Below, piece after piece: positions 52,810-61,527 of a stretch of DNA of 64,000 bases; the stretch's first letter is position 1; each line of letters opens with the position of its first letter. The stretch is taken from assembly GCF_014650895.1 (NCBI RefSeq), contig NZ_BMVV01000012.1:1-64000 (forward strand), written 5' to 3'. Position numbers and translations under genes: made by a program. The DNA comes from Streptomyces omiyaensis (GTDB lineage: Bacteria > Actinomycetota > Actinomycetes > Streptomycetales > Streptomycetaceae). Below the pieces are notes generated by a model. That model had not been told where the DNA came from, made no database searches, and saw nothing but the letters and a program-made list of their open reading frames with translations.

Positions 52810-53457
52810 ATGCGATACGAGGCGATCACCTGGGGCCGGATGGCCGGACGGCTGGCGAAGCACGTGGACGGGCTCGTGCCCGGCGACGGCGGCGACCGGC
52901 TGAGGATCGTCCTCGACGGCGCCCCGGCCGCCCGGGCCGAGGAGCTGGCCGAGCTGCTCGCGGAGCAGCTCCGGGACCGCGGTCGCCCCGTGCGGGTCGT
53001 CGACACCGGCGGCTTCCTGCGGCCCGCGTCGCTGCGGTACGAGCACGGCAGGCGGGACCCCGACTCCTACTACGACGGCTGGACCGACACCGGCGCCCTG
53101 TGGCGGGAGGTGTTCACCCCGCTGGAGCCCGGGGGCGACGGGCGGATCCTGCCCGACCTGTGGGACCCGGTGAAGGACCGCGCGACCCGCACCCCCTATG
53201 TGACGCTGCCGCCCGGCGGCGTGCTGGTGGTGCACGGGCCGTTCCTCCTCGGGCACTGGTTCCCCTTCGACCTGACCGTCCATCTGCGGCTCTCGCCGGC
53301 CGCCCTCGCCCGGCGCGCCGAGGAGAGCTGGACCCTGCCCGCCTTCGCCCGGTACGAGACGGAGACCGACCCGGCCGGGACCGCCGACGTCGTCGTCCGG
53401 GCCGACGATCCGCGGCATCCGGCCTGGACCGGGCTCGGGGGGCTCGGCTCAGACTGA
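52810..53457 (+). CDS. uridine-kinase-like protein with degenerate P-loop
   Basis: A 215-residue protein that follows the layout of Streptomyces uridine-kinase-like proteins: RIVLDGAPAARAEELAELL at the P-loop place, LRPASLRYEHGRRDPDSYYDGW and LVVHGPFLLGHWFPFDLTVHL. The normal Walker A GxxxxGKS is lost (DGAPAARAEE). It is therefore a doubtful phosphotransferase. ATG at 52810 is preferred; an ATG nine bases upstream is possible. Its 3' end overlaps the convergent PfkB gene by nine bases, and that gene belongs to pseudouridine catabolism. Confidence 0.7.
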   Translation: MRYEAITWGRMAGRLAKHVDGLVPGDGGDRLRIVLDGAPAARAEELAELLAEQLRDRGRPVRVVDTGGFLRPASLRYEHGRRDPDSYYDGWTDTGALWREVFTPLEPGGDGRILPDLWDPVKDRATRTPYVTLPPGGVLVVHGPFLLGHWFPFDLTVHLRLSPAALARRAEESWTLPAFARYETETDPAGTADVVVRADDPRHPAWTGLGGLGSD

Positions 53458-54357
53458 CGGCGGCCGGCCGCCCACCCGCGTCACCGCCTCGGCGCCCGCC
53501 GCGCACCCCGCTCCGGCCGCCCGCGCCGGGTCCGCGCCGGCGAGCCGCGCGGCGAGGAAGGCGCCGGTGAAGGCGTCGCCCGCGCCCGTCGAGTCCACCC
53601 GCAGCTCCGGTGCCACGGGAGGGGCCGGCACCCGCGCGGTGACCGCCCCGGCCTCGGCCACCAGGGCGCCGGCCGCGCCCAGCGTCACCACCACCAGCGG
53701 CACCCGCCGGCTCAGTTCCCCGGCCGCCGTCTCCGCGTCCGGCGCGCCGGTGAGCAGCCGGGCCTCGTCCGCGTTGGGCAGCAGCAGGGACACGCCCGCC
53801 ACGGCGCGGAGGAACCGCTCCGGTCCCAGCCGGGCCAGGAAGCCCGCCGAGGCCGGGTCGACGCTCACCGGGACCCCGGCGGCCCGGGCGTCCCGCAGGG
53901 CGAGGAGCGCCGCCGCCCGGCTCGACGGGGCGAAGAACAGATAGCCGGAGAGATGGAGCGCCGCCACACCGTCCAGCAGTCCGGCCGACCAGTCGGCGGG
54001 GCACAGGCGCAGCACGGCGCCGCCGTCGGTCAGGAAGGTGCGCTCCGCCGCCGCGTCCACCAGGGCTATCACGGTGCCCGTCGGGGCGTCGGGGTCGGTC
54101 ACGAGCAGGGGGCGGACGCCCGCGGCCGTCAGGGCCCGCTCGTGCCAGCCGGCCGACTCGGCGCCCACCCGGCCGAGCATCCGCACGTCCCCGTGGCCCG
54201 AACGGGCCGCCCAGCAGGCCGCGTTGGCCCCCGCGCCGCCGGGCAGGGTGCGGATCGCGGCCGCCGTGTCCGTCGCCGGCGCGAGCGGGGCGCGGTGGCG
54301 GGCCACCACGTCCGTGACGACGTCCCCGACGACCAGCAGCGCTCCGGTCCGGCTCAT
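53449..54357 (-). CDS. PfkB family sugar kinase, probable pseudouridine kinase
   Basis: A 302-residue ribokinase-fold enzyme. GGAGANAACWAARSG near the N-terminus and DSTGAGDAFTGAFLAARL near the C-terminus (catalytic Asp in GAGD) are the PfkB signatures. It follows a pseudouridine-5'-phosphate glycosidase gene by 34 bases on the same strand. The likely reaction is pseudouridine to pseudouridine 5'-phosphate, which the partner splits into ribose 5-phosphate and uracil. This specificity is inferred from context only. Confidence 0.85.
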   Translation of the reverse strand: MSRTGALLVVGDVVTDVVARHRAPLAPATDTAAAIRTLPGGAGANAACWAARSGHGDVRMLGRVGAESAGWHERALTAAGVRPLLVTDPDAPTGTVIALVDAAAERTFLTDGGAVLRLCPADWSAGLLDGVAALHLSGYLFFAPSSRAAALLALRDARAAGVPVSVDPASAGFLARLGPERFLRAVAGVSLLLPNADEARLLTGAPDAETAAGELSRRVPLVVVTLGAAGALVAEAGAVTARVPAPPVAPELRVDSTGAGDAFTGAFLAARLAGADPARAAGAGCAAGAEAVTRVGGRPPSV

Positions 54358-54391
54358 CCGCCCGGCTCCCCGTCCCCCCGCCCCGGCCGGG

Positions 54392-55312
54392 TCACCGCGC
54401 GCCCTCGGCGTACGCCCCCGCGATCCGCGCCGCGAGCCGGACGTTGCCCCGCACCGCCGCCAGGTTGGCCTCCAGGGAGGCGCCGTCCGTGTGCGTGGTC
54501 AGGTACTCCAGGAGGAAGGGCGTCACCGCCTGTCCGGTGATCCCCTTCTCCCCGAGCTCGGCGAGGCCGCGTGCCAGCACCCGGTCGTGCAGCGCCGGGT
54601 CCAGCTGCTCCGCCTCCGGCACCGGATGGGCCACGACCAGGGCCGACCAGGGGCGCCCGAGGGCCTCCCGGGCCCGTATGACCGCGGCGACCTCGGCCGG
54701 GCTGTGGAGCGTCCAGTCGACGGGCTCCCCGGAGGAGGAGAGGTAGAAGCCGGGGAAGGTCGCCGTGCCGTACCCGGCGACCGTCACGCCCAGGGTCTCC
54801 AGGCGCTGGAGCGTCGCCGGGACGTCGAGGATGGACTTCACGCCCGAGCAGACCACGGTGACGCCGACATCGGCGAGCAGCCGCAGGTCGGCGGACTCGT
54901 CCTGGGTCTCGCGCCATTCGCGGTGGACCCCGCCGAGGCCTCCGGTGGCGAAGACCCGGATGCCCGCCGCGTCGGCGAGCCGTGCCGTCGCCGAGACCGT
55001 GGTCGCCCCGGTGGCGCCGGTGGCGAGCGCCGGGGCCAGGTCCCGGTGGCCGAGCTTGCGCACCGACGGGTCCTCGGCGATCCGGGTCAGGCCCGCCGGG
55101 TCGAGGCCGATCCGGGCGACCCCGTCGACGACGGCGATCGTGGCGGGTACGGCGCCGAGGGAGCGGACCGACTCCTCCAGCTCCACGGCCACGGCCAGAT
55201 TCCGCGGGCGCGGCAGGCCGTGCGCGATGATCGTCGATTCGAGGGCGACGACGGGCCGGCCCTCGCGGAGCGCCTGCCGTACCTCTTCGGACACCAGTGT
55301 GGTCGTGGTCAT
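54392..55312 (-). CDS. psuG: pseudouridine-5'-phosphate glycosidase
   Basis: A 306-residue enzyme cleaving the C-C glycosidic bond of pseudouridine 5'-phosphate. Family blocks are VVALESTIIAHGLPRP (E25), VGHRDLAPALATGATG-type region, FATGGLGGVHREW and VCSGVKSILDVPATLQRLE with the essential lysine. The start chosen gives MTTTTLVSEEV; upstream codons in the frame lack homology. Operon with the PfkB kinase downstream. Confidence 0.92.
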   Translation of the reverse strand: MTTTTLVSEEVRQALREGRPVVALESTIIAHGLPRPRNLAVAVELEESVRSLGAVPATIAVVDGVARIGLDPAGLTRIAEDPSVRKLGHRDLAPALATGATGATTVSATARLADAAGIRVFATGGLGGVHREWRETQDESADLRLLADVGVTVVCSGVKSILDVPATLQRLETLGVTVAGYGTATFPGFYLSSSGEPVDWTLHSPAEVAAVIRAREALGRPWSALVVAHPVPEAEQLDPALHDRVLARGLAELGEKGITGQAVTPFLLEYLTTHTDGASLEANLAAVRGNVRLAARIAGAYAEGAR

Positions 55313-55599
55313 GGTCCATTTCTGGCGCGACCACCCACCCCGCAAACACCCCTGGCGATCCCCCGCCACCCCCCTTTCGCACGGGGGTGCGAGTGGGGTA
55401 CGGATTCGGTTTCCGGTCGTCCGGCGGCGGGGGCCGCTCCGCGCCCGACCCCGCCGCAGCGGCGGGCAAGGGGCCGCTGCGGAATCCGTCGTCCTCGACG
55501 GGGAGGGCAACGTGCCTGGTCAGGGCGGTGAACGGAGGGATTCGTTCCGTCGGTCCCGACGTCACCCGCCGCTCCAGGACCCGGCTACAGTCACCGGCC

Positions 55600-55959
55600 A
55601 TGACGACTCACGACCTCCCCTCCTTCGCCGTCCACATCCCCGACGCGGAGCTCGAAGCCGACCCGCTCGACCCCGGTCAGATCGTGTCCGGCACCCCCGA
55701 GGTGTCCGGCAAGGTGCTGTGGGAGTCCGCCGACGGGAAGCAGCTGCGCGGCATCTGGCAGATCACCCCCGGCGTCGTGACCGACACCGAGGCCAACGAG
55801 CTCTTCGTCGTCGTCAGCGGCCGGGCCACCGTCGCCGTCGAGGGCGGCGCCACGCTGGAGATCGGGCCCGGCGACGCCTGCGTGCTGCGCGAGGGCGACC
55901 GGACCACCTGGACCGTCCACGAGACCCTGCGCAAGGCGTACCACATCACCCTGCCCTGA
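55600..55959 (+). CDS. cupin domain protein
   Basis: A 119-residue single-domain cupin (cupin_3/DUF861 type): LRGIWQITPGVVTDTEANELFVVVSGRATVAVEGG with the beta-barrel repeats, then LEIGPGDACVLREGDRTTWTVHETLRKAY (shown in part). Metal-binding histidines are few, so a binding rather than oxygenase role is possible. The ATG is nine bases after a TACAGT -10-like element, so the message may be leaderless. It converges with the MFS gene. Confidence 0.82.
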   Translation: MTTHDLPSFAVHIPDAELEADPLDPGQIVSGTPEVSGKVLWESADGKQLRGIWQITPGVVTDTEANELFVVVSGRATVAVEGGATLEIGPGDACVLREGDRTTWTVHETLRKAYHITLP

Positions 55960-55975
55960 CCCCCGGGCCGGCGGC

Positions 55976-57280
55976 TCAGGCCCTGCGGAGCACGCCCCGC
56001 AGGGCCAGGGCGGCCATCGGCAGCAGCAGGCAGGCGGCGACCGCGTTGAGCGCCCCGTACCCCGCCTGGGAGACGATCACTCCGGCCAGCAGACCTCCGA
56101 TGCCCGCCGCCGCGTTCATCACCGTGTCCGACAGGCCCTGGACGGCGGCGCGCGCCGCCTGCGGCACCGAGTCCGTCAGCAGCGCCGAGCCCGAGACCAG
56201 ACCGGCCGACCAGCCCAGTCCCAGGACGAACAGCCCGGCCGTGACCCGGGCGTGGCTCGCCCCCGCGGTCCCCGCGAGCAGCGCCGCGATGCCCAGCAGC
56301 GCGACCGCGAGGCCGATCACCGCGAGCCGGCCGAGCCGGTCCGCGAGCCAGCCCATCACGGGCGAGAAGGCGTACATGCCCGCGATGTGCACGCTGATCA
56401 CGAGCCCGATCAGCTCGATGCCCGCTCCGTGGTGGGTGAGCGCCACCGGCGTCATCGACATGATCGACACCATCACGGCGTGCGAGGCGGCCACCGTGAC
56501 CAGGGCGATCCGTGCCTGCGGCGACTCCCGGACCGCCCGCAGCCCGGCCCGCAGCGACCGGTTCTCCGGCCGGTCCGCCGCCCCGTCCCCCTCCTCCGCG
56601 GCGGCCAGCGCCCGCGCCGTCAGCAGCGGATCGGGCCGCAGCAGCAGGGCCACCACCAGCGCCGAGACGACGAACACCCCCGCGGCCCACAGGAACGGGC
56701 CCGCCGCCACGGGTATCCCGAGGCCGGAGACGCTCCGTCCGGCCGGCGCCGCGATGTTCGGGCCGAGGACCGCGCCGATCGTGGTCGCCCACACGACCGT
56801 CGAGATGGCCCGCGCCCGCCGGTCCGGCCGCGCCAGGTCGGCCGCGGCGAACCGGGCCGCGAGATTGGCCGAGGAGCCCGCCCCGAAGCCCACCAGTCCC
56901 ACCAGCAGCACCGGGAAACTGCCCAGGACCGCGCCGAGCACCGCGACCCCCGCCCCGAGCGCCCCCAGCAGATAGGCGAGCACCAGACCGGCCCGCCGGC
57001 CGCGCCGTGCCATCAGCGCCGCCAGCGGCATCGCGAGCAGCGCGGGTCCGGCGACCGTCGCCGTCGAGGCGAGCCCGGCCAGCGCGTCCGTACCGCTCAC
57101 CTCGGTGGCCAGGACGGCGGCGAGCGCGACTCCGATGGCGATGCCGAGACCGCCGAGGATCTGGGTGGTGACGAGCACGGCCTGGACCCGCCGGCGCAGC
57201 TGCGGCAGGGCGGCCGGGACGACCGTGGCGGTCGTCCTTCCGGACAGGGCGGTGTCAGGGGCGTCGGGCGTTTCGGTCAC
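55976..57280 (-). CDS. MFS transporter
   Basis: A 434-residue membrane protein with 12 predicted helices in two halves, a long hydrophilic loop in the centre (about residues 215-255) and the MFS loop motif in GWLADRLGRLAVIG and ALMARRGRRAGL. Substrate not predictable; sugar or drug efflux are both possible. ATG start. It is preceded by a 200-base region with GC-rich 20-bp repeats and then ogt on the same strand. Confidence 0.9.
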   Translation of the reverse strand: MTETPDAPDTALSGRTTATVVPAALPQLRRRVQAVLVTTQILGGLGIAIGVALAAVLATEVSGTDALAGLASTATVAGPALLAMPLAALMARRGRRAGLVLAYLLGALGAGVAVLGAVLGSFPVLLVGLVGFGAGSSANLAARFAAADLARPDRRARAISTVVWATTIGAVLGPNIAAPAGRSVSGLGIPVAAGPFLWAAGVFVVSALVVALLLRPDPLLTARALAAAEEGDGAADRPENRSLRAGLRAVRESPQARIALVTVAASHAVMVSIMSMTPVALTHHGAGIELIGLVISVHIAGMYAFSPVMGWLADRLGRLAVIGLAVALLGIAALLAGTAGASHARVTAGLFVLGLGWSAGLVSGSALLTDSVPQAARAAVQGLSDTVMNAAAGIGGLLAGVIVSQAGYGALNAVAACLLLPMAALALRGVLRRA

Positions 57281-57400
57281 TACCGGAGTGTGTCAGCACA
57301 CCCGTCCGATGGGAACGCCCGGGGAGGCCGTCCGCCCCGGCCCCCGAGGCCGGCCGGCAGTACCTGCACCTGCTTCACCGGCCCCACGCGCCTCGGAAGC

Positions 57401-57478
57401 CGCCCGGCCCCGGCCTCGTCCGCCCGGCCCCACGCGTCCGCCCGGCCCCGCCCTCGCCCGCCCGGCCCCGCCCTCGTC
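57401..57478. repeat. four tandem repeats of 18-20 bp
   Basis: Units at 57401-57420, 57421-57438, 57439-57458 and 57459-57478, each starting CGCCCGGCCCC. They end just after the ogt stop codon. The whole 57281-57480 gap contains no supported gene. Confidence 0.8.
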
Positions 57479-57480
57479 CG

Positions 57481-58035
57481 TCAGAACAGCGGTTCCGGCA
57501 GGACCCCCTCCAGCGCCAGCAGCCGCCGCTTCGTCTCCAGGCCCCCGCCGAAGCCCCCCAGGCCGCCGTCGCTCTCCACCACGCGGTGGCACGGCACCAC
57601 CACCGGCAGCGGATTGGCACCCATCGCCGCGCCCACCGCCTGCGCCGCCCCCGGCTGCCCGACCCGCCGCGCCAGCTCGCCGTACCCCACCACCGTCCCG
57701 TACGGGACGCCGGTGGCCAGCTCGCGCAGCACCTGACGGTTGAAGCCGGTCGTCAGCGACCAGTCCAGCGGCAGGTCGAAGGCGTGGAGCGCGCCCGCGA
57801 AGTACCGCTCCAGCTGCCGCAGCGGCTCGGCGAGCAGCCCCGTGGAGCGCCCGACGGCCTCGGCGCCCAGCTGCCCGGCGAGCCGCTCGGGCATCCGCTC
57901 CGCGCGCCCCGCGCCCGCGTGGAACTCGACCCGCACCAGCCCGCGCCCGGTGGCCGCCAGGAAGAGCGGGCCGATGCCGCTCGCCACGACCGCCCATTCG
58001 ACGGTCACGCCCCGGGGCCCGTCCTCGATGTCCAT
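57481..58035 (-). CDS. ogt: methylated-DNA--protein-cysteine methyltransferase
   Basis: A 184-residue DNA repair protein removing methyl groups from O6-methylguanine. The acceptor cysteine is in VVPCHRVV, with the helix-turn-helix FNRQVLRELATGVPYGTVVGYGELA and GAAMGANPLP preceding. The N-terminal domain is short, typical of Ogt. The ATG at 58035 has only six bases after the -10 of a PafBC-type motif, so it is probably leaderless; open frame upstream lacks homology. A damage-inducible role is consistent with this motif. Confidence 0.94.
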   Translation of the reverse strand: MDIEDGPRGVTVEWAVVASGIGPLFLAATGRGLVRVEFHAGAGRAERMPERLAGQLGAEAVGRSTGLLAEPLRQLERYFAGALHAFDLPLDWSLTTGFNRQVLRELATGVPYGTVVGYGELARRVGQPGAAQAVGAAMGANPLPVVVPCHRVVESDGGLGGFGGGLETKRRLLALEGVLPEPLF

Positions 58036-58041
58036 GCCCTC

Positions 58042-58064
58042 ACCGTACGACCCGGCGCCGACAC
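58042..58064 (-). promoter_or_regulatory. PafBC-type damage promoter of ogt
   Basis: On the minus strand GTGTCGGCG (58064-58056), eight bases, TACGGT (58047-58042). It differs from TTGTCRGTG at positions 1 and 8. Transcription would start at or one to two bases from the ATG. Confidence 0.6.
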
Positions 58065-58315
58065 CCCGGACCGGCGCGGAACCGCCGACCCGCCGCACCG
58101 GCGTCCTCCGGCCAGAACGGCCGTTCGGCGGCGATCCGGCGGCGCGACGCCCCCCGGAGATCACGGACCGGTCTCGCTCCGGTCTCGCGACCGGAAAATC
58201 CCCGGTCAGGTGCCCGCGGGGCCCGCCACGGGCCATAATCTCGCCCCGGTAGTACTACCCAGCGGTACCGACTGTTTTCGGACGTGATGCGCCAGGGGTG
58301 GGAGGGCACACGCTC

Positions 58316-59212
58316 ATGCAGGGCACGGTCGACGGATTCAGCTACGGGCTCGTCACGCCTGTGGCGGCCTTTCTCATGGCCTGCCTCGGCGGTGCCCTGG
58401 GACTGAGATGCACGACCCGCTCGCTGCGCCACCGGGACTCCTTCAAGGCGGGCTGGCTCGCGCTCGGCTCCACCTCCATAGGCACCGGCATCTGGACCAT
58501 GCACTTCATCGCCATGATGGGCTTCTCGGTCCAGCAGGCGCCGATCGATTACGACCGGCCGATCACCTTCGCCAGCCTGGCCGTCGCCGTCGTCATGGTG
58601 GGCATCGGCATCTTCATCGTCGGCTACCGCGGAGCGACCGCGCTGACCCTGGTCACCGGCGGCACCATCACCGGCCTCGGCGTCGCCACCATGCACTACC
58701 TCGGCATGGCCGGGATGCGGCTGCCGGGCCGGATCGAGTACGACACCCTCACCGTCGCCCTCTCCGTGGTCATCGCCGTCGTCGCCGCCACGACCGCCCT
58801 CTGGGCGGCGGTCTCCGTCCACGGCTTCCTCGCCAGCCTGGGCGCCAGCCTCGTCATGGGCGTCGCCGTCAGCGGCATGCACTACACCGCCATGGCGGCC
58901 GTCAGCGTCCACCTGCACGCCACCCCGGCCGCCGGCACCGCGGCCTCCGCCGGCTCGCTGCTGCTGCCCATGCTGATCGGCCCCGCCGTCTTCCTCATCC
59001 TGGCCGCCGTCGTCGTCATGTTCGACCCGCTGCTCGTCATGGGCGACCCCGACTGGCAGCGGACCCCGGCCCGCTCCCCGTACCGTCCCGGCGTCCCCGC
59101 CCCCCGGCACGTGCCCAGCTACGGCGAGCCCGCGAACTGGACCGCCCGCCCGGCCGGACGCGGTTTCCGCCGCTCCGCCCCGCGCGGCGGGCACCGCTCG
59201 CAGGACTGGTGA
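58316..59212 (+). CDS. MHYT-domain integral membrane protein
   Basis: A 298-residue membrane protein with seven predicted helices and the three MHYT motifs, MHF (62-64), MHY (126-128) and MHY (188-190). These are thought to bind a metal and sense a gas such as O2, CO or NO. It has no attached GGDEF, EAL or kinase domain; a Pro/Arg-rich cytoplasmic tail ends the protein. ATG chosen for GGGAGG ten bases upstream. It stands alone upstream of uvrB. Confidence 0.9.
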   Translation: MQGTVDGFSYGLVTPVAAFLMACLGGALGLRCTTRSLRHRDSFKAGWLALGSTSIGTGIWTMHFIAMMGFSVQQAPIDYDRPITFASLAVAVVMVGIGIFIVGYRGATALTLVTGGTITGLGVATMHYLGMAGMRLPGRIEYDTLTVALSVVIAVVAATTALWAAVSVHGFLASLGASLVMGVAVSGMHYTAMAAVSVHLHATPAAGTAASAGSLLLPMLIGPAVFLILAAVVVMFDPLLVMGDPDWQRTPARSPYRPGVPAPRHVPSYGEPANWTARPAGRGFRRSAPRGGHRSQDW

Positions 59213-59253
59213 CACCGGCCGCCGCGCCCCGGCCGCGCGGCGATCGCCCCCCG

Positions 59254-59276
59254 ACTGTCGGTGGCGGGTCGTACGG
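59254..59276 (+). promoter_or_regulatory. PafBC-type damage promoter of uvrB
   Basis: CTGTCGGTG (59254-59262), eight bases, TACGGT (59271-59276). Only the first base differs from TTGTCRGTG-N8-TANNNT. Transcription start would fall at the ATG at 59284, so leaderless. Confidence 0.75.
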
Positions 59277-59283
59277 TGGTGGC

Positions 59284-61419
59284 ATGCGGCCCGTTTCCAA
59301 GATCGAACGTTCGGTGGCGCCCTTCGAGGTCGTCTCCCCCTTCCAGCCGAGCGGCGACCAGCCGGCGGCCATCGCCGAGCTCGACCGGCGCATCCGCGCC
59401 GGGGAGAAGGACGTCGTCCTGCTCGGCGCCACCGGCACCGGCAAGTCGGCCACCACGGCCTGGATGATCGAGAAGCTCCAGCGCCCCACCCTGGTGATGG
59501 CGCCGAACAAGACCCTGGCCGCCCAGCTGGCGAACGAGTTCCGCGAGCTCCTGCCGAACAACGCCGTCGAGTACTTCGTCTCGTACTACGACTACTACCA
59601 GCCCGAGGCGTACGTCCCGCAGTCGGACACCTACATCGAGAAGGACTCCTCGATCAACGAGGAGGTCGAGCGGCTGCGCCACTCCGCGACCAACTCGCTG
59701 CTCACCCGCCGGGACGTGGTCGTGGTCGCCTCCGTCTCCTGCATCTACGGCCTCGGCACCCCGCAGGAGTACGTGGACCGCATGGTCCCGCTCAAGGTCG
59801 GCGACGAGATCGACCGCGACCAGCTGCTCCGCCGCTTCGTCGACATCCAGTACACGCGCAACGACCTCGCGTTCACCCGCGGCACCTTCCGGGTCCGCGG
59901 CGACACCATCGAGATCTTCCCCGTGTACGAGGAGCTCGCCGTCCGCATCGAGATGTTCGGCGACGAGATCGAGGCGCTCTCCACCCTGCACCCGCTGACC
60001 GGCGAGATCATCAGCGAAGACCAGCAGCTGTACGTCTTCCCCGCCAGCCACTACGTCGCCGGCCCCGAGCGCATGGAGCGGGCGGTCAACGACATCGAGC
60101 GCGAGCTCGACGGGCGGCTCAAGGAGCTGGAGAAGCAGGGCCGGATGCTGGAGGCCCAGCGGCTCCGCATGCGCACCACCTACGACATCGAGATGATGCG
60201 CCAGATCGGCTCCTGCTCCGGCATCGAGAACTACTCGATGCACTTCGACGGACGCGAGCCCGGCTCCCCGCCCAACACCCTCCTCGACTACTTCCCCGAG
60301 GACTTCCTCCTCGTCATCGACGAGTCGCACGTCACCGTGCCCCAGATCGGCGCCATGTACGAGGGCGACGCCTCCCGCAAGCGGACCCTGGTCGACCACG
60401 GCTTCCGGCTCCCCTCCGCCCTCGACAACCGCCCGCTGAAGTGGGAGGAGTTCCAGAAGCGGATCGGCCAGACCGTCTACCTCTCCGCCACCCCGGGCAC
60501 CTACGAGCTGTCCCGCTCGGACGGCTTCGTCGAGCAGATCATCCGCCCCACCGGCCTCGTCGACCCCGAGGTCGTCGTCAAGCCCACCGAGGGCCAGATC
60601 GACGACCTGGTCCACGAGATCCGGGTGCGCACCGAGCGGGACGAGCGGGTCCTCGTCACCACCCTCACCAAGAAGATGGCCGAGGACCTCACCGACTACT
60701 TCCTGGAGCTCGGCATCCAGGTCCGCTACCTCCACAGCGACGTCGACACCCTGCGCCGCATCGAGCTGCTGCGCGAGCTGCGCTCCGGCGAGTACGACGT
60801 CCTCGTGGGCATCAACCTCCTCCGCGAGGGACTCGACCTCCCCGAGGTCTCGCTCGTCGCCATCCTCGACGCCGACAAGCAGGGCTTCCTGCGCTCCGGG
60901 ACCTCCCTCATCCAGACGATCGGCCGCGCCGCGCGGAACGTGTCGGGCCAGGTCCACATGTACGCCGACACCGTCACCCCCGCCATGGCGCAGGCGATCG
61001 ACGAGACCAACCGGCGCCGCGAGAAGCAGGTCGCCTACAACAAGGAGCACGGGATCGACCCCCAGCCGCTCCGCAAGAAGATCAACGACATCGTCGCCAC
61101 CATCGCGCGCGAGGAGGTCGACACCGAGCAGCTGCTGGGCACCGGTTACCGGCAGGGCAAGGACGGCAAGGGCGCCAAGTCCCCGGTGCCCTCGCTCGCC
61201 GCGCACGCCCCGAAGGCGGGCAAGGGCGCCAAGGGCGGCTCGACGCTGGAGCTGGGCGACCGGCCCGCCACCGAACTGGCCGCGGTCATCGAGGAGATGA
61301 CGGAGCGCATGCGCGCCGCCGCCGCCGAGCTGCAGTTCGAGGTGGCCGCCCGGCTCCGCGACGAGGTCTCCGAGCTGAAGAAGGAACTGCGCCAGATGAA
61401 GGAGGCGGGACTGGCGTGA
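59284..61419 (+). CDS. uvrB: excinuclease ABC subunit B
   Basis: A 711-residue nucleotide-excision-repair helicase. Walker A LLGATGTGKSATTAWMIEK, the DNA-strand-separating beta hairpin YYDYYQPEAYVPQSDTYIEK, helicase motif DESH and motif VI QTIGRAARN are present. The C-terminal UVR domain (residues about 665-700, QFEVAARLRDEVSELKKEL) contacts UvrC. The length is usual for actinobacteria, and the ATG at 59284 starts the family N-terminus MRPVSKIERSV. Confidence 0.97.
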   Translation: MRPVSKIERSVAPFEVVSPFQPSGDQPAAIAELDRRIRAGEKDVVLLGATGTGKSATTAWMIEKLQRPTLVMAPNKTLAAQLANEFRELLPNNAVEYFVSYYDYYQPEAYVPQSDTYIEKDSSINEEVERLRHSATNSLLTRRDVVVVASVSCIYGLGTPQEYVDRMVPLKVGDEIDRDQLLRRFVDIQYTRNDLAFTRGTFRVRGDTIEIFPVYEELAVRIEMFGDEIEALSTLHPLTGEIISEDQQLYVFPASHYVAGPERMERAVNDIERELDGRLKELEKQGRMLEAQRLRMRTTYDIEMMRQIGSCSGIENYSMHFDGREPGSPPNTLLDYFPEDFLLVIDESHVTVPQIGAMYEGDASRKRTLVDHGFRLPSALDNRPLKWEEFQKRIGQTVYLSATPGTYELSRSDGFVEQIIRPTGLVDPEVVVKPTEGQIDDLVHEIRVRTERDERVLVTTLTKKMAEDLTDYFLELGIQVRYLHSDVDTLRRIELLRELRSGEYDVLVGINLLREGLDLPEVSLVAILDADKQGFLRSGTSLIQTIGRAARNVSGQVHMYADTVTPAMAQAIDETNRRREKQVAYNKEHGIDPQPLRKKINDIVATIAREEVDTEQLLGTGYRQGKDGKGAKSPVPSLAAHAPKAGKGAKGGSTLELGDRPATELAAVIEEMTERMRAAAAELQFEVAARLRDEVSELKKELRQMKEAGLA

Positions 61420-61425
61420 CCCGTG

Positions 61426-61466
61426 GCGGCCCGGTGTGTTGCAAGACCGACACAAAACCGGGCCGC
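61426..61466 (+). terminator. terminator of uvrB
   Basis: A ten-bp perfect stem (61426-61435 with 61457-61466) and a 21-base loop, seven bases after the stop codon. Confidence 0.65.
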
Positions 61467-61476
61467 ACGCGGCACG

Positions 61477-61499
61477 TTGTCAGTGGCCCTGCGTAGGGT
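61477..61499 (+). promoter_or_regulatory. PafBC-type damage promoter of terD, full consensus match
   Basis: TTGTCAGTG (61477-61485), eight bases, TAGGGT (61494-61499), an exact match to TTGTCRGTG-N8-TANNNT. The leader would be short, about 20 bases, with GAGAGGGG before the GTG. Confidence 0.8.
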
Positions 61500-61527
61500 G
61501 CTGCCACAACGACGAGAGGGGCAGCGC

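Noticed and set aside
59304..59313. CGAACGTTCG palindrome inside the start of uvrB as a LexA box
   Set aside because: The actinobacterial LexA box has four bases between CGAAC and GTTCG; here there are none, and it lies inside the coding sequence.
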